This document shows positions 22,718 to 32,952 of a stretch of DNA of 33,063 nucleotides, in pieces. Numbering within the stretch: the first letter of the stretch is position 1; each line of letters starts with the position of its first letter. The notes beneath the pieces were generated by a model. The model ran no database searches. It saw nothing but the letters and a program-made list of their open reading frames with translations, and had not been told where the DNA came from. This DNA comes from an uncultured Bacteroidales bacterium (lineage in GTDB: Bacteria > Bacteroidota > Bacteroidia > Bacteroidales > Bacteroidaceae): NCBI GenBank assembly GCA_937906165.1, contig CALCYA010000083.1:1-33063 (forward strand). Reading direction: 5' to 3'. Position numbers and translations under genes: made by a program.

Positions 22718-22725
22718 TATCTTTG
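22718..22725 (+). promoter_or_regulatory. -7 box of the ABC exporter gene
   Basis: TATCTTTG fits TAnnTTTG and lies 21 bp before the ATG at 22747. The -33 element is not clear. Confidence 0.45.
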
Positions 22726-22746
22726 CGGTTTGTAACAGCAATTACC

Positions 22747-24411
22747 ATGTCTACAGATAACAGAAAAATAGCGGTCAAGAGCCTTGTCGCATGGCTATGG
22801 AGGAACTCCAAAGGGGCACGCGGACAGGCTGTCGCAAACAGTTTCATAGGATTCACGGATGTCCTTTGCCAGATGCTGTGGGTGCTTGCCTGCAAGCATG
22901 CCATTGACATAGCCACAGGTGTCGAGGAGGGCTCACTCACCGTAACAGGAACAATCATCGCATCACTTATGCTCACCGAGATTATCTCGCGCAGCGTCAG
23001 CCGCTGGATACATGCGGTGGTGGGTATCAAGGTGCGCAACAGGATGAGACTCCGTATTTTCTCGCGTCTGCTGCGTGCCGACTGGATGCGTCTGCAGAAG
23101 CACCACACCGGTGACCTCACCAACCGTCTCGAGGGCGACGTGAGCAGCATTACCGCGCTCATTACCGAAAGCATACCGGCCACATTGGTTGTCATGGTAC
23201 AGTTGGTGGCATCGTTCTTCCTGCTGTTCAGCATGAGCCCCATGCTTGCCGTTTCAATAATCATAATACTGCCCGTGTGCCTTGTGGTGAGCCGTTTCTA
23301 CATACGCAAGATGCGCAAGTTCAACCGCGACGTGCGCGACAGCGACAGCAAGATACAATCGGTTCTTCAGGAGAGTCTCCAGCACAAGGAGCTCATCAAG
23401 GCACTTGAGCAGAACAACTCCACCGAAAAGCAACTCACCGAACTCCAGCAACAGCTGCACAACCAGGTTACGACCCGCACAAAATTCTCGTTGGGCGCAT
23501 TCAGTCTCATACAGTTGGGATTCGCCACCGGCTACCTTGTAGCGTTCCTGTGGGGTGTCGACAGCCTGCGCGACGGCCTTATAACATTCGGTACAATGAC
23601 AGCCTACCTGCAGCTTGTAGGCCTCATACAACGCCCTACCATGGAGCTGAGCCGTTATATCCCCGGCATTGTATCGTCGCTGACCGCAGCCGAACGACTC
23701 TACGAACTTGAGGATATACCCCTTGAGAAGCAGGGCGATGCAGTGATGCTCGACGGCACAGCCGGAGTACGTTTCAGCGGAGTCACCTTCGGGTACGACG
23801 GTGAGGAGCGTCCTATCCTTAAAGATTTCAGCTACGACTTTCCACCCAACAGCAGCACAGCTATCATTGGAGAGACCGGTGCCGGAAAGACGACGCTCAT
23901 ACGCCTGCTTGTGGCACTGATAAACCCGCAGAACGGCTGCATCGAGCTCTACAACGGCAAGGAGAGCCACCCTTCATCCACTCTTACACGCCGCAATTTC
24001 GTATATATCCCGCAGGGCAACAGCCTTGTCAGCGGCACCGTAAGGGACAACCTGCTTATGGGAAACCCCGAAGCGACCGAAGAGGAGATGAAACGTGCCC
24101 TGCACATTGCCTGCGCCGAATATGTATTTGATCTGCCATTGGGCATGGACAGCGAGATAACAGAACGCGGAGGAGGATTGAGCGAGGGACAGGCACAACG
24201 CATAGCCATTGCCCGTTCGATACTGCGCCCGGGCAGCATACTCATCCTTGACGAGGTGACATCGGCCCTTGACGAGGAGACCGAGCAGGAGATGCTGCGT
24301 CGCCTTACGCAGAGCCAGATCGGCAAGACACTGATATTCGTGACACACAGGCCTGCAATCATGCAATACTGCAACCAGGTGCTCAGGATTGAGAAGAACA
24401 GCAACAGATAA
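22747..24411 (+). CDS. ABC exporter (fused permease and ATPase)
   Basis: A 554-aa half-transporter with an N-terminal membrane domain of about six helices (residues about 25-310) and a C-terminal ATPase. Walker A is GETGAGKTT (375-383), the signature is LSEGQ (478-482), Walker B is LILDE (499-503) and the switch His is H534 in THRPA. It would work as a dimer in the inner membrane, exporting lipid, peptide or drug; the substrate cannot be read from the sequence. The frame extends to 22687, but the protein-like sequence and the -7 box at 22718-22725 both favour the ATG at 22747. The ruvA gene starts 75 bp downstream with no visible terminator between. Confidence 0.9.
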   Translation: MSTDNRKIAVKSLVAWLWRNSKGARGQAVANSFIGFTDVLCQMLWVLACKHAIDIATGVEEGSLTVTGTIIASLMLTEIISRSVSRWIHAVVGIKVRNRMRLRIFSRLLRADWMRLQKHHTGDLTNRLEGDVSSITALITESIPATLVVMVQLVASFFLLFSMSPMLAVSIIIILPVCLVVSRFYIRKMRKFNRDVRDSDSKIQSVLQESLQHKELIKALEQNNSTEKQLTELQQQLHNQVTTRTKFSLGAFSLIQLGFATGYLVAFLWGVDSLRDGLITFGTMTAYLQLVGLIQRPTMELSRYIPGIVSSLTAAERLYELEDIPLEKQGDAVMLDGTAGVRFSGVTFGYDGEERPILKDFSYDFPPNSSTAIIGETGAGKTTLIRLLVALINPQNGCIELYNGKESHPSSTLTRRNFVYIPQGNSLVSGTVRDNLLMGNPEATEEEMKRALHIACAEYVFDLPLGMDSEITERGGGLSEGQAQRIAIARSILRPGSILILDEVTSALDEETEQEMLRRLTQSQIGKTLIFVTHRPAIMQYCNQVLRIEKNSNR

Positions 24412-24486
24412 CACGTAAACAAAAAGAGCCCCCGCAGATAATAAACAGGGTAAAAATCCGTTTTAGAATAGATAAACCACGTTACT

Positions 24487-25080
24487 ATGATTGAATATTT
24501 GAGAGGAGAACTGGCCGAACTGACCCCGGCAACCGCAATAATAGAGTGCTGCGGAGTAGGTTACGAGACAAGCATCACCCTTAACACATACAGCGCCCTG
24601 CAAGGCAAGAAGGATGTCAAGGTATACATCTACGAGGTCATCCGAGAAGATACACACCAACTGTTCGGTTTCAGCACCAAGCCGGAGCGCGAGCTTTTCC
24701 TGTTGCTCATATCCGTATCGGGCATCGGCGGCAACACAGCGCGCACAATCCTCTCGGCCTTCACGGTGAACGAACTGTGCGATGCCATTGCCAGCGGCAA
24801 CGAGGCAGCCATCAAGAGTGTCAAGGGCATCGGTCTGAAGACTGCACAGCGTCTCATCGTTGACCTGAAAGACAAGATCATGGGCATACATGACGGTTCA
24901 ACAGCTACCGGTGCCCCTGTTGCCGTAATTAACAACGACAACATCGACGGTGCTGTACAGGCCCTTGCAATGCTTGGCTTCCCCACATCGGCAGCCAACA
25001 AGGTGGTGCAGGCTATCGCCAAGAGCGAGCCCGACGCCACAATAGAACAGCTCATCAAATTGGCACTAAAGCAGTTATAG
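24487..25080 (+). CDS. ruvA: Holliday junction branch-migration protein RuvA
   Basis: A 197-aa protein that binds four-way DNA junctions and guides the RuvB helicase during recombination. The N-terminal OB-fold domain (MIEYLRGELAELTPATAIIE, then CCGVGYETSITL) is followed by the two helix-hairpin-helix motifs, ISVSGIGGNTARTILSAF and IKSVKGIGLKTAQRLIVDLK, and a C-terminal three-helix domain (about 150-197, DGAVQALAMLGFPTSAANK) that contacts RuvB. Length is normal. It sits 10 bp upstream of sprA, a pairing I recall from other Bacteroidetes, so the two are probably co-transcribed. Confidence 0.96.
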   Translation: MIEYLRGELAELTPATAIIECCGVGYETSITLNTYSALQGKKDVKVYIYEVIREDTHQLFGFSTKPERELFLLLISVSGIGGNTARTILSAFTVNELCDAIASGNEAAIKSVKGIGLKTAQRLIVDLKDKIMGIHDGSTATGAPVAVINNDNIDGAVQALAMLGFPTSAANKVVQAIAKSEPDATIEQLIKLALKQL

Positions 25081-25090
25081 CACAAACACA

Positions 25091-28000
25091 ATGCAAAGAC
25101 GCACGTTTACACTCATACTTTTCCTGTTCGCGAGTATAGCAATGCTTGCGCAGGGCAACGTGCGTTCCGACTCGATACGTCAGGCGCGCCGCGCGGCACG
25201 TCAACAGGCACGCGAGGCAAAGGACACCATTCCCGCGCGTTATCCTGTGGCTAAGACCGTCCCCGAGAATCTCAACGATCTTGAGCGTCATGCCATGGAC
25301 CTGAGGAATCCCGACAACATCGTGTCCGACACAATCTACAATGAAAAGGACACCACATACACCATTGCCACATACCTGGGTGAGAACACCTTTTTAGGTA
25401 CCCCATTGCTACTGAACCGCAGCGAATACTCGCTATGGCACGAGAAAAAGCAGATGCAGAGTTACTTCAGGAAAAAAGGCAACGAGGAGTGGGAGAACTC
25501 AAAGAAAAAGGACAAGTTCGACTTCACCGACATGCATTTTGACCTGGGACCGGCCGAGAAAATCTTCGGCCCCGGAGGAGTGCGTATAAAGACAAACGGA
25601 AATGCCGAGATAAAGATGGGCTACTCTATGCAGAGCATCGACAACCCCTCGTTGCCATCGCGTAGCCGCAGCACCAACAGTTTCGACTTTGACGAAAAGA
25701 TAAACCTTAACATGAAAGGTAGCGTCGGCGACAAGATGAATATGGACTTCAACTACGACACGGAGTCCACATTCAGCTACGACGCCAAGAAGATAAACCT
25801 CAAATACGAGGGCAAGGAGGACGAGGTCATCAAACTGCTCGAGGCCGGTAACGTCACCTTCCCCACCAACTCGAGCCTCATCAAGGGAGCGTCGTCGCTG
25901 TTCGGCATCAGGGCCGACCTCCAGTTCGGCAAGCTCTCGCTCCAGACAGTGCTGTCGCAAAAGACCTCCAACACCAGTGTGGTAAGTTCAAAAGGCGGCA
26001 CACAGCTCACCACATACGAGATTGAGATTACCGACTACGACGAGAACAAACACTTCTTCCTCGCACACTATTTCCGCGACAACTACGACCGTTCGATGTC
26101 GCAGTTGCCAACCGTGCTGTCGGGCATCACCATCAACCGCATCGAAGTGTGGGTGACAAATAAGACAAGCGACTACAACAACCCACGCAATATTGTGGCA
26201 TTCACCGATATCGGCGAGAGCAGGCACATAAGCAATGCCATGTGGACCGGCAACGGAGGCAACGGCATCCCGGCCAACGAAGCCAACGACCTGTACGCCC
26301 AGATGAACAGCACATACGCCGGCATACGCGACATTGACCAGGTAAACGCCATTCTCGGCGGCATAAACGGCATAAACGGCGGTATGGATTATGAGAAGCT
26401 GTCCAATGCACGCCTGCTGTCCTCACAGGAGTACACCCTCAACAACACGCTCGGTTTCATCTCTTTGAAGACACCGCTACGCGCCTACGAGGTGCTTGCC
26501 GTGGCATACGAATTCACATACGGTGGACAGACCTATCAGGTGGGTGAGTTCTCAAGCGACATCAAGGAGTCGAAGAGCACACTCATGGTGAAGCTCTTGA
26601 AGCCCAACGCATGCTCACCCAACAACGGTTGCTGGGACCTCATGATGAAGAACGTCTATTCATTGGGTACACGCAGCCTCAAGAGCACCGACTTCAAGCT
26701 CGACATATATTACGCAAGCGACAGCCTTGGAACAAACATAACATATCTGCCCGAGCAGCAGCTCAAAGGCAAGACCTTGCTGCAACTGATGGGCCTTGAC
26801 CGTCTCGACAGCAACAACAGCAAGGAGAATCCCAACGGTATCTTCGACTTCATTCAAGGCTACACAGTTGACGAATCATCGGGACGCATCTTCTTCCCGT
26901 CTGTAGAGCCGTTCGGCAGCTACCTGCGCAACAAGATAGGCAACGACGGCATTGCCGACAAATATGTTTTCGAGGAGCTGTACGACTCGACAAAGACCGT
27001 TGCCAAGCAGATTGCCGAGAAGGACAAGTTCTACCTCATAGGAGAGTACACTGGCTCGTCGGCCAACGTCATACAGACAGGGTCCACAAACATCCCTAGA
27101 GGTTCTGTTGTAGTTACCGCAGGAGGTGTCACCTTGGTGGAGAACAGCGACTATCAGGTGGACTATTCATCGGGAACGGTTACAATCCTTAACCAGAACA
27201 TCATTGATGCCGGTACAAACGTACAGGTGTCGCTCGAGAGCAATACGCTCTTCAACATGCAGCGCAAGACGGTTCTTGGACTCAACTGGCTCTATGACTA
27301 CTCGAATGACCTCAAGTTCGGCGGTACATTCATGTCGCTTACCGAGAAGCCGCTGACATCAAAGGTGGATATGGGTTCCGAGCCGTTACAGAACTTCCTG
27401 TGGGGATTGAACCTAAGCTGGAAGAAGCAGAGCCAGTGGCTCACCAACATGATTGACAAACTTCCTTTCATCAGTTGTACAGAGCCGTCATCGATTAACC
27501 TGTCGGCCGAGTTCGCGCGCCTGGAGGCTGGCACCTCGGACGAGGTACAGAGCGAGGCATCATATATCGACGACTTTGAGAGTACCGAGAACGGCATCGA
27601 TATAAAGTCACCGTCGCAGTGGATGCTTGCGGCACTGCCCTACGGCATGCCTAACAGTAACCTGACCAACGACATACGTACGGGATACGACCGTGCACGT
27701 ATCAGCTGGTACACCATAGACCCGCTATTCACACGCCGCAGTTCGTCGCTGACACCGGCACATATCAAGAGCGACATCGAGCAGCTCTCGAACCACTATG
27801 TGCGTGAGGTATACGAGCGCGAGCTCTACCCCAACAAGGAGTCGACCTATGGCGAGTCATCGACCCTTTCACTCTTCGATGTAACGTACTACCCCAACGA
27901 GCGCGGCCCCTACAACCTTGATACCGACGTAGACTATAACGGACGCCTGAACAACCCCGAAAAACGTTGGGGCGGTATCACACGCCAGCTTACAACGACC

Positions 28001-31000
28001 GACTTCGAGAGCGCCAACATCCAGTACATCGAGTTCTGGATGCTCGACCCCTTCATCTATGACAAGACAGGCATGGGTGGTGAGCTCTATTTCAATCTTG
28101 GCGAGGTATCGGAGGATATCCTCAAGGACGGCAAGAAGTTCTACGAGAACGGACTGCCCGCGTCGAACAACACATACGAATACGAGGAGACAGCGTGGGG
28201 ACGTGTTCCCACAACTACCAGCCTTGTATATGCTTTCGACAACAACAACGACAGCCGCAAGCAGCAGGACGTCGGTCTCAACGGTCTGAGCAGCACCGAC
28301 GAGGCTACATTCCCTGTATACCAGGAGTACCTTGCAGCGCTCAATGGACGTGTGCGTCCCGAGGTGTACGACAGCATTGCAGCCGACCCAGCCGGCGACA
28401 ACTACCACTATTTCAGGGGCGGTGACTACGATGCGGCAAAGCGCAGCATCATAGAGCGATACAAATACTTCAACAATACCGAGGGCAACTCACCCTCTTC
28501 ATCGGGCGAGAGCTTCAGCAGCGCGGCAAAGACCACACCCGACATCGAGGATGCCAACCAGGACTTCACCATGGACGAGTACGAGAACTTCTTCCAGTAC
28601 AAGATTGTCCTGCGCCCCGACGAGATGCAGGTGGGCAAGAACTACATCACCGACAAGCGTACAGTGACCACCAAACTGCGCAACGGGAACACCGAGAGTG
28701 TCGACTGGTACAAGTTCCGCATCCCCATTGAGGAGTATGACAAGATTGTGGGTTCGATACGTGATTTCACATCAATACGTTTCATACGTATGTACATGAC
28801 ACAGTTCAGCAAGCCCATCACCCTTCGCTTTGCCACAATGCAGCTTGTACGCGGCGACTGGCGCCCCTACCAGCAGCCCATAGCATCCAAACTGAACACA
28901 GCCCCCACAATCTCGGGCGAGTTCACCACATCCGCAGTGAGCATTGAGGAGCATGGTGACAGGAAGCCCGTCAACTACGTGTTGCCTCCGGGCATTACCC
29001 GTATACTCGACCCCAACCAACCACAATTGCGCCAGGACAACGAGCAGGCCCTCTCACTCAACGTAAACAACCTTGGCAGCAAGGAGTCACGTGCCGTATA
29101 CAAGAAGAGCAACCTCGACATACGACAGTATGAGCGCATACAGCTCTACATCCACGCCGAGGCACCCGAGTTCGAGGCAAGCGAGCTCAAGGACAATGAC
29201 CTGTCGCTGTTTATTCGCCTGGGTTCGGACTACAAGAGCAACTACTATGAGTACGAGGTGCCGCTGAGCGTCACCCCCCACGGCTCATACGACGGCAACA
29301 GCACAGCTGCAGCTACAATGGTGTGGCCGCAGGAGAACATGATTGACATTCCGCTCAGCAAGCTCACAAACATAAAGGTGAAGCGCAACACCCTGCGCAA
29401 CAGCAATGCCGAAGGCGTTACCAACACCACCATATACAGCGAATATGACGATGATACCCCGAAGAACAGGATAAGCATCGTCGGCAGCCCCTCTATCGGA
29501 CAGATAAAGGTGATGATGATTGGTGTGCGCAACAACAGTGCAAGTTCAAAATCGGCCACCGTATGGGTGAACGAGATGCGTCTGTTGGGCTTCAACAACA
29601 AGAGCGGTTGGGCAGCACAGGGTAACCTAAACATCAAGCTCAGCGATATCGGTTCATTCGCTGCACAGGGCAAGATAGAGACTGCCGGCTTCGGTGGCCT
29701 CGAGGACAAGCTTGCAGCACGCCGCACCGACGACTACTACCGCTACTCGCTCACCGGAAACATCGACGTAGGACGCCTTTTCCCCAAGTCGTTCAAGCTG
29801 TTGTTGCCCACGTACTATTCATATACCGAAGAGGTTACCTCTCCGCTCTACAGTCCCTTCGACACCGACCTGCTTCTTGACGACGTGCTCGACTCATACA
29901 CCGGTGCAAGCAAGGACTCTCTCAAGAACATTGCCGAGGTGCGTTCAGTGATACGTAACTTCAGTATCAGCAATGCAAAGATAAACATCAAGAGCAAGAC
30001 ACCTATGCCATACGACCCGGCGAACTTCAGTTTCAGTTTCTCGCATGCTACCACAAAGAACAGCGGAAGCACTGTAAGCTGGGAGAACAAGCTAAACTGG
30101 CGAGCATCGGCATCATACAACTATGCAAGCCCCATAAAGACAATCAAGCCGTTCGAAAAGATCAAGAGCAAGTCAAAGTGGTTCAAGATAATGAAGGATT
30201 GGGGCTTCAACCCGTTGCCGCAGTCACTCGCGTTCAACTCGGACATCACACGTACATACCACGAGTTGCAGCGCCGCGACCTCAATGCCCTTGCAGGCAA
30301 CGAGGAGATACCGCTTACCTTCTCGCAGCAGTTCTACTGGAACCGTTCGTTCTCAATAAAGTGGGACCCCACCACCAACCTCAAGATGAACCTGAGCACA
30401 GGTACCAATGCCGAGGTCGAGGAGCCGTTCCTGCCCGTCAACAAGGACCGCTACCCCAACGAGTATGCTATCTGGAAAGACTCCGTGAAGACCAGCCTCA
30501 TGAACTTAGGACGTCCGTTGAGCTACCAGCAGAACTTCACGGCATCATATACCCTGCCGCTCAACAAGTTGCCTATCTTCGAGTGGCTCACAGCCGACGC
30601 AAGCTACTCGGGCACCTACAGCTGGCAGCGTGGAAACAGCATCGGCGGCGTGAATTTCGGCAACAACATTGCCAACAAGCGCAACATAACCCTCAAGGGT
30701 ACGATGAACTTCGAGAAGCTATACAACCTTGTGCCATACCTCGAGGAGACCAACAAGCGCTTTGCAAGCAGCGGCAACAAGAAGACCAACACCAAGGTAC
30801 GCAAGCCCAAGGTGCAGAAGCCCAAGCCTTTTGTCAAGGAGGTGAAGCTGCAGATGGACACCACTGTGACCCTCACCCACAACCTAAAGAGCAAGAAGTT
30901 GGAGGTTACTGCACGTACAAAGAGCGGCGACAGATACAAGCTCAAATATAAGGTCATTGACGACAACAAGATACTTATCAAGAACAACGACAGCATTGAC

Positions 31001-32464
31001 ATCAAGGTGACAGTGCTCTCAAAGGCAGGAACCGGCGAGAGAAGCGACTTTGCCAAGGCCATGCAGTACCCCACAAGAGTGCTGATGATGGTGCGCAACA
31101 TTACCTTCAGCTACACCAATGCCTATGCCATGAACCTGCCCGGATTCATGCCCAATGCCGGCGACCTCTTCGGCCAGAGCCGCAGCGACGGCCTCTATGC
31201 TCCGGGACTGGACTTTGCCTTCGGCTTCATTGACGACAGTTTCCTGAGCAAGGCCCACAAGCGCAACTGGCTGCTCAAGAACGACAGTATTTCGTCACAG
31301 GCCACCACCACTGCTGCCGAGGACCTGCAAGTGCGTATGACCCTTGAGCCAATAAAGGACTTCAAGATAGACCTCAATGCCAGCTGGACACGCAACCGGA
31401 GCAAGAGTATACAGTTCATGTACGACGGCATGCCCACAAACGAGTCTGGCGGCTTCAACATGACAACCATAAGCATAGGCAACTCTTTCGGTGGCGGCAA
31501 TGCCGACAACAACTACCAGAGCGACGTATTCGACAAGTTCGTGGGCAGTCTCGACAAGCACCGTCTGCGCATGGAGAAGAAATATGAGAACAGCCGTTAC
31601 CCGGTGTCAAGTTCACTTGCAGGCGAGACATACGACCCTGCCAACGGCGGTGTCGACCTATACTCGGCCGACGTTATGGTACCCGCGTTCCTTGAGACAT
31701 ACACAAGCGGTGGAGGTTCAGACATATTCCCTTCGATGTTGCGCATGCTCCCCAACTGGAAGATAAAGTACTCAGGCCTCTCAAAGCTCGCCTGGTTCCA
31801 GAAGTGGTTCAAGAGCGTAAACATCGAGCACGGCTACAAGAGCGTGTACGCAGTGGGCTCATACAGCACATACGCCACATATATGGAGTACACACGCGGT
31901 ATCGGTTTCGTCAACAGCACCACAACAGGAATGCCTGTACCGAGCAGCCGCTACAACATAAATACCGTATCCATCAACGAGAGCTTCTCGCCACTCATCG
32001 GCCTGGATGTCACAACCAACTACAACCTGACACTGGGCGGAAAGTTCATACAGTCGCGTGTGCTCAACCTGAGCCTCACAGCCATACAGATGGTAGAGAC
32101 CTACTCTCAGGAGATAGCTTTCAACGTGGGATACAAGATACTCAACTTCAAGCTGTTCGGTGGCGGCAAGAAGGCCAACAAGAGCAAGAAGAACAGCGGC
32201 AACGACATCAACATACGTGCCGACTTCTCGTTCAAGAACACATCATCCATCTGCCGCAGCATAGACAAGGGAACCACTCAGGCAACAAGCGGCAACAAGT
32301 CGTTCAACTACTCGCTCACGGCCGACTACGCCTACAGCAAGATGCTTACCTTCAGCCTCTATTTCGACAGGCAGAAGAGCATCCCGCTCATCTCTACCAG
32401 CTCATACCCGACAACCACAACCGATTTCGGTATAAGCATGAGATTCTCACTTACAAGACAATAA
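25091..32464 (+). CDS. sprA: T9SS outer-membrane translocon SprA (Sov)
   Basis: A 2457-aa outer-membrane protein with a signal peptide (about residues 1-20, ending MLAQ). It is the size expected for SprA/Sov, the giant barrel through which type IX secretion cargo crosses the outer membrane. The N-terminal part shows family sequence such as GPGGVRIKTNGNAEIKMGY and INLNMKGSVGDKMNMDFNYD. The middle includes IEFWMLDPF and the C-terminal half is a long run of alternating beta strands ending with an aromatic-basic terminus (ISMRFSLTRQ) typical of barrels. Cargo with the C-terminal sorting domain, such as the beta-galactosidase in this window, would use it. No frameshift or break is seen. It is co-transcribed with ruvA before it and with the L,D-transpeptidase gene one base after it. 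Confidence 0.95.
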   Translation: MQRRTFTLILFLFASIAMLAQGNVRSDSIRQARRAARQQAREAKDTIPARYPVAKTVPENLNDLERHAMDLRNPDNIVSDTIYNEKDTTYTIATYLGENTFLGTPLLLNRSEYSLWHEKKQMQSYFRKKGNEEWENSKKKDKFDFTDMHFDLGPAEKIFGPGGVRIKTNGNAEIKMGYSMQSIDNPSLPSRSRSTNSFDFDEKINLNMKGSVGDKMNMDFNYDTESTFSYDAKKINLKYEGKEDEVIKLLEAGNVTFPTNSSLIKGASSLFGIRADLQFGKLSLQTVLSQKTSNTSVVSSKGGTQLTTYEIEITDYDENKHFFLAHYFRDNYDRSMSQLPTVLSGITINRIEVWVTNKTSDYNNPRNIVAFTDIGESRHISNAMWTGNGGNGIPANEANDLYAQMNSTYAGIRDIDQVNAILGGINGINGGMDYEKLSNARLLSSQEYTLNNTLGFISLKTPLRAYEVLAVAYEFTYGGQTYQVGEFSSDIKESKSTLMVKLLKPNACSPNNGCWDLMMKNVYSLGTRSLKSTDFKLDIYYASDSLGTNITYLPEQQLKGKTLLQLMGLDRLDSNNSKENPNGIFDFIQGYTVDESSGRIFFPSVEPFGSYLRNKIGNDGIADKYVFEELYDSTKTVAKQIAEKDKFYLIGEYTGSSANVIQTGSTNIPRGSVVVTAGGVTLVENSDYQVDYSSGTVTILNQNIIDAGTNVQVSLESNTLFNMQRKTVLGLNWLYDYSNDLKFGGTFMSLTEKPLTSKVDMGSEPLQNFLWGLNLSWKKQSQWLTNMIDKLPFISCTEPSSINLSAEFARLEAGTSDEVQSEASYIDDFESTENGIDIKSPSQWMLAALPYGMPNSNLTNDIRTGYDRARISWYTIDPLFTRRSSSLTPAHIKSDIEQLSNHYVREVYERELYPNKESTYGESSTLSLFDVTYYPNERGPYNLDTDVDYNGRLNNPEKRWGGITRQLTTTDFESANIQYIEFWMLDPFIYDKTGMGGELYFNLGEVSEDILKDGKKFYENGLPASNNTYEYEETAWGRVPTTTSLVYAFDNNNDSRKQQDVGLNGLSSTDEATFPVYQEYLAALNGRVRPEVYDSIAADPAGDNYHYFRGGDYDAAKRSIIERYKYFNNTEGNSPSSSGESFSSAAKTTPDIEDANQDFTMDEYENFFQYKIVLRPDEMQVGKNYITDKRTVTTKLRNGNTESVDWYKFRIPIEEYDKIVGSIRDFTSIRFIRMYMTQFSKPITLRFATMQLVRGDWRPYQQPIASKLNTAPTISGEFTTSAVSIEEHGDRKPVNYVLPPGITRILDPNQPQLRQDNEQALSLNVNNLGSKESRAVYKKSNLDIRQYERIQLYIHAEAPEFEASELKDNDLSLFIRLGSDYKSNYYEYEVPLSVTPHGSYDGNSTAAATMVWPQENMIDIPLSKLTNIKVKRNTLRNSNAEGVTNTTIYSEYDDDTPKNRISIVGSPSIGQIKVMMIGVRNNSASSKSATVWVNEMRLLGFNNKSGWAAQGNLNIKLSDIGSFAAQGKIETAGFGGLEDKLAARRTDDYYRYSLTGNIDVGRLFPKSFKLLLPTYYSYTEEVTSPLYSPFDTDLLLDDVLDSYTGASKDSLKNIAEVRSVIRNFSISNAKINIKSKTPMPYDPANFSFSFSHATTKNSGSTVSWENKLNWRASASYNYASPIKTIKPFEKIKSKSKWFKIMKDWGFNPLPQSLAFNSDITRTYHELQRRDLNALAGNEEIPLTFSQQFYWNRSFSIKWDPTTNLKMNLSTGTNAEVEEPFLPVNKDRYPNEYAIWKDSVKTSLMNLGRPLSYQQNFTASYTLPLNKLPIFEWLTADASYSGTYSWQRGNSIGGVNFGNNIANKRNITLKGTMNFEKLYNLVPYLEETNKRFASSGNKKTNTKVRKPKVQKPKPFVKEVKLQMDTTVTLTHNLKSKKLEVTARTKSGDRYKLKYKVIDDNKILIKNNDSIDIKVTVLSKAGTGERSDFAKAMQYPTRVLMMVRNITFSYTNAYAMNLPGFMPNAGDLFGQSRSDGLYAPGLDFAFGFIDDSFLSKAHKRNWLLKNDSISSQATTTAAEDLQVRMTLEPIKDFKIDLNASWTRNRSKSIQFMYDGMPTNESGGFNMTTISIGNSFGGGNADNNYQSDVFDKFVGSLDKHRLRMEKKYENSRYPVSSSLAGETYDPANGGVDLYSADVMVPAFLETYTSGGGSDIFPSMLRMLPNWKIKYSGLSKLAWFQKWFKSVNIEHGYKSVYAVGSYSTYATYMEYTRGIGFVNSTTTGMPVPSSRYNINTVSINESFSPLIGLDVTTNYNLTLGGKFIQSRVLNLSLTAIQMVETYSQEIAFNVGYKILNFKLFGGGKKANKSKKNSGNDINIRADFSFKNTSSICRSIDKGTTQATSGNKSFNYSLTADYAYSKMLTFSLYFDRQKSIPLISTSSYPTTTTDFGISMRFSLTRQ

Positions 32465-32465
32465 T

Positions 32466-32942
32466 ATGAAAAAATATATACCGGTCATCTTCACACTCAT
32501 GATGCTGCCGTTGTGCACATCAGCGCGCAACCACATATACGTATCGAAGAAGAAACTACAACTGTATGTTGTCAACGAAAGCAGCGACACCCTATTCCGT
32601 TGCCCGGTAGCATGTGGAGAGAACTTGGGCAACAAGACCCGAGAGGGTGACAAGAAGACCCCCGAGGGCACATTCAAGATAACAAAGATGTACGATGCCA
32701 CCTCGTGGCAGCACGACTTCGGCGACGGCAAAGGAATGAGGAAGGGAGCCTACGGGCCACTCTTCTTCAGGCTGGACGTTCCGGGATTCAACGACATCGG
32801 CATTCACGGCACCATTTTCCCCGAGAGCATAGGTACCCGCAGCAGCGAAGGTTGCGTGAGAATGCGCAACGAAGATATCAGGAGGCTCTACCGCTACTGC
32901 TACATCGGCATGCCGGTAATCATAGAAAAAGACGAATTATAA
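32466..32942 (+). CDS. L,D-transpeptidase (YkuD domain)
   Basis: A 158-aa exported protein (signal peptide about residues 1-20, ending TSA) with a YkuD catalytic domain. Such enzymes form 3-3 peptidoglycan cross-links or attach proteins to the wall. The active-site pattern is complete: His114 in IGIHGT and Cys130 in RSSEGCVRM, with the catalytic Arg at 132. The domain is short and stands alone without a LysM or binding module. The start codon lies one base after the sprA stop, so it is translated from the same message. A stand-alone YkuD gene next to sprA could help the large barrel pass the wall layer, but that is inference only. Confidence 0.9.
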   Translation: MKKYIPVIFTLMMLPLCTSARNHIYVSKKKLQLYVVNESSDTLFRCPVACGENLGNKTREGDKKTPEGTFKITKMYDATSWQHDFGDGKGMRKGAYGPLFFRLDVPGFNDIGIHGTIFPESIGTRSSEGCVRMRNEDIRRLYRYCYIGMPVIIEKDEL

Positions 32943-32952
32943 GTGAAGGGTG

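Noticed and set aside
30178..30951. 257-aa plus-strand ORF inside sprA
   Set aside because: It is a Gln/Arg/His/Pro-rich out-of-frame reading of the sprA coding strand with no domain signal.
31804..32469. 221-aa plus-strand ORF overlapping the end of sprA
   Set aside because: It is also a Gln/Arg/His-rich frame shadow of the sprA C-terminus.
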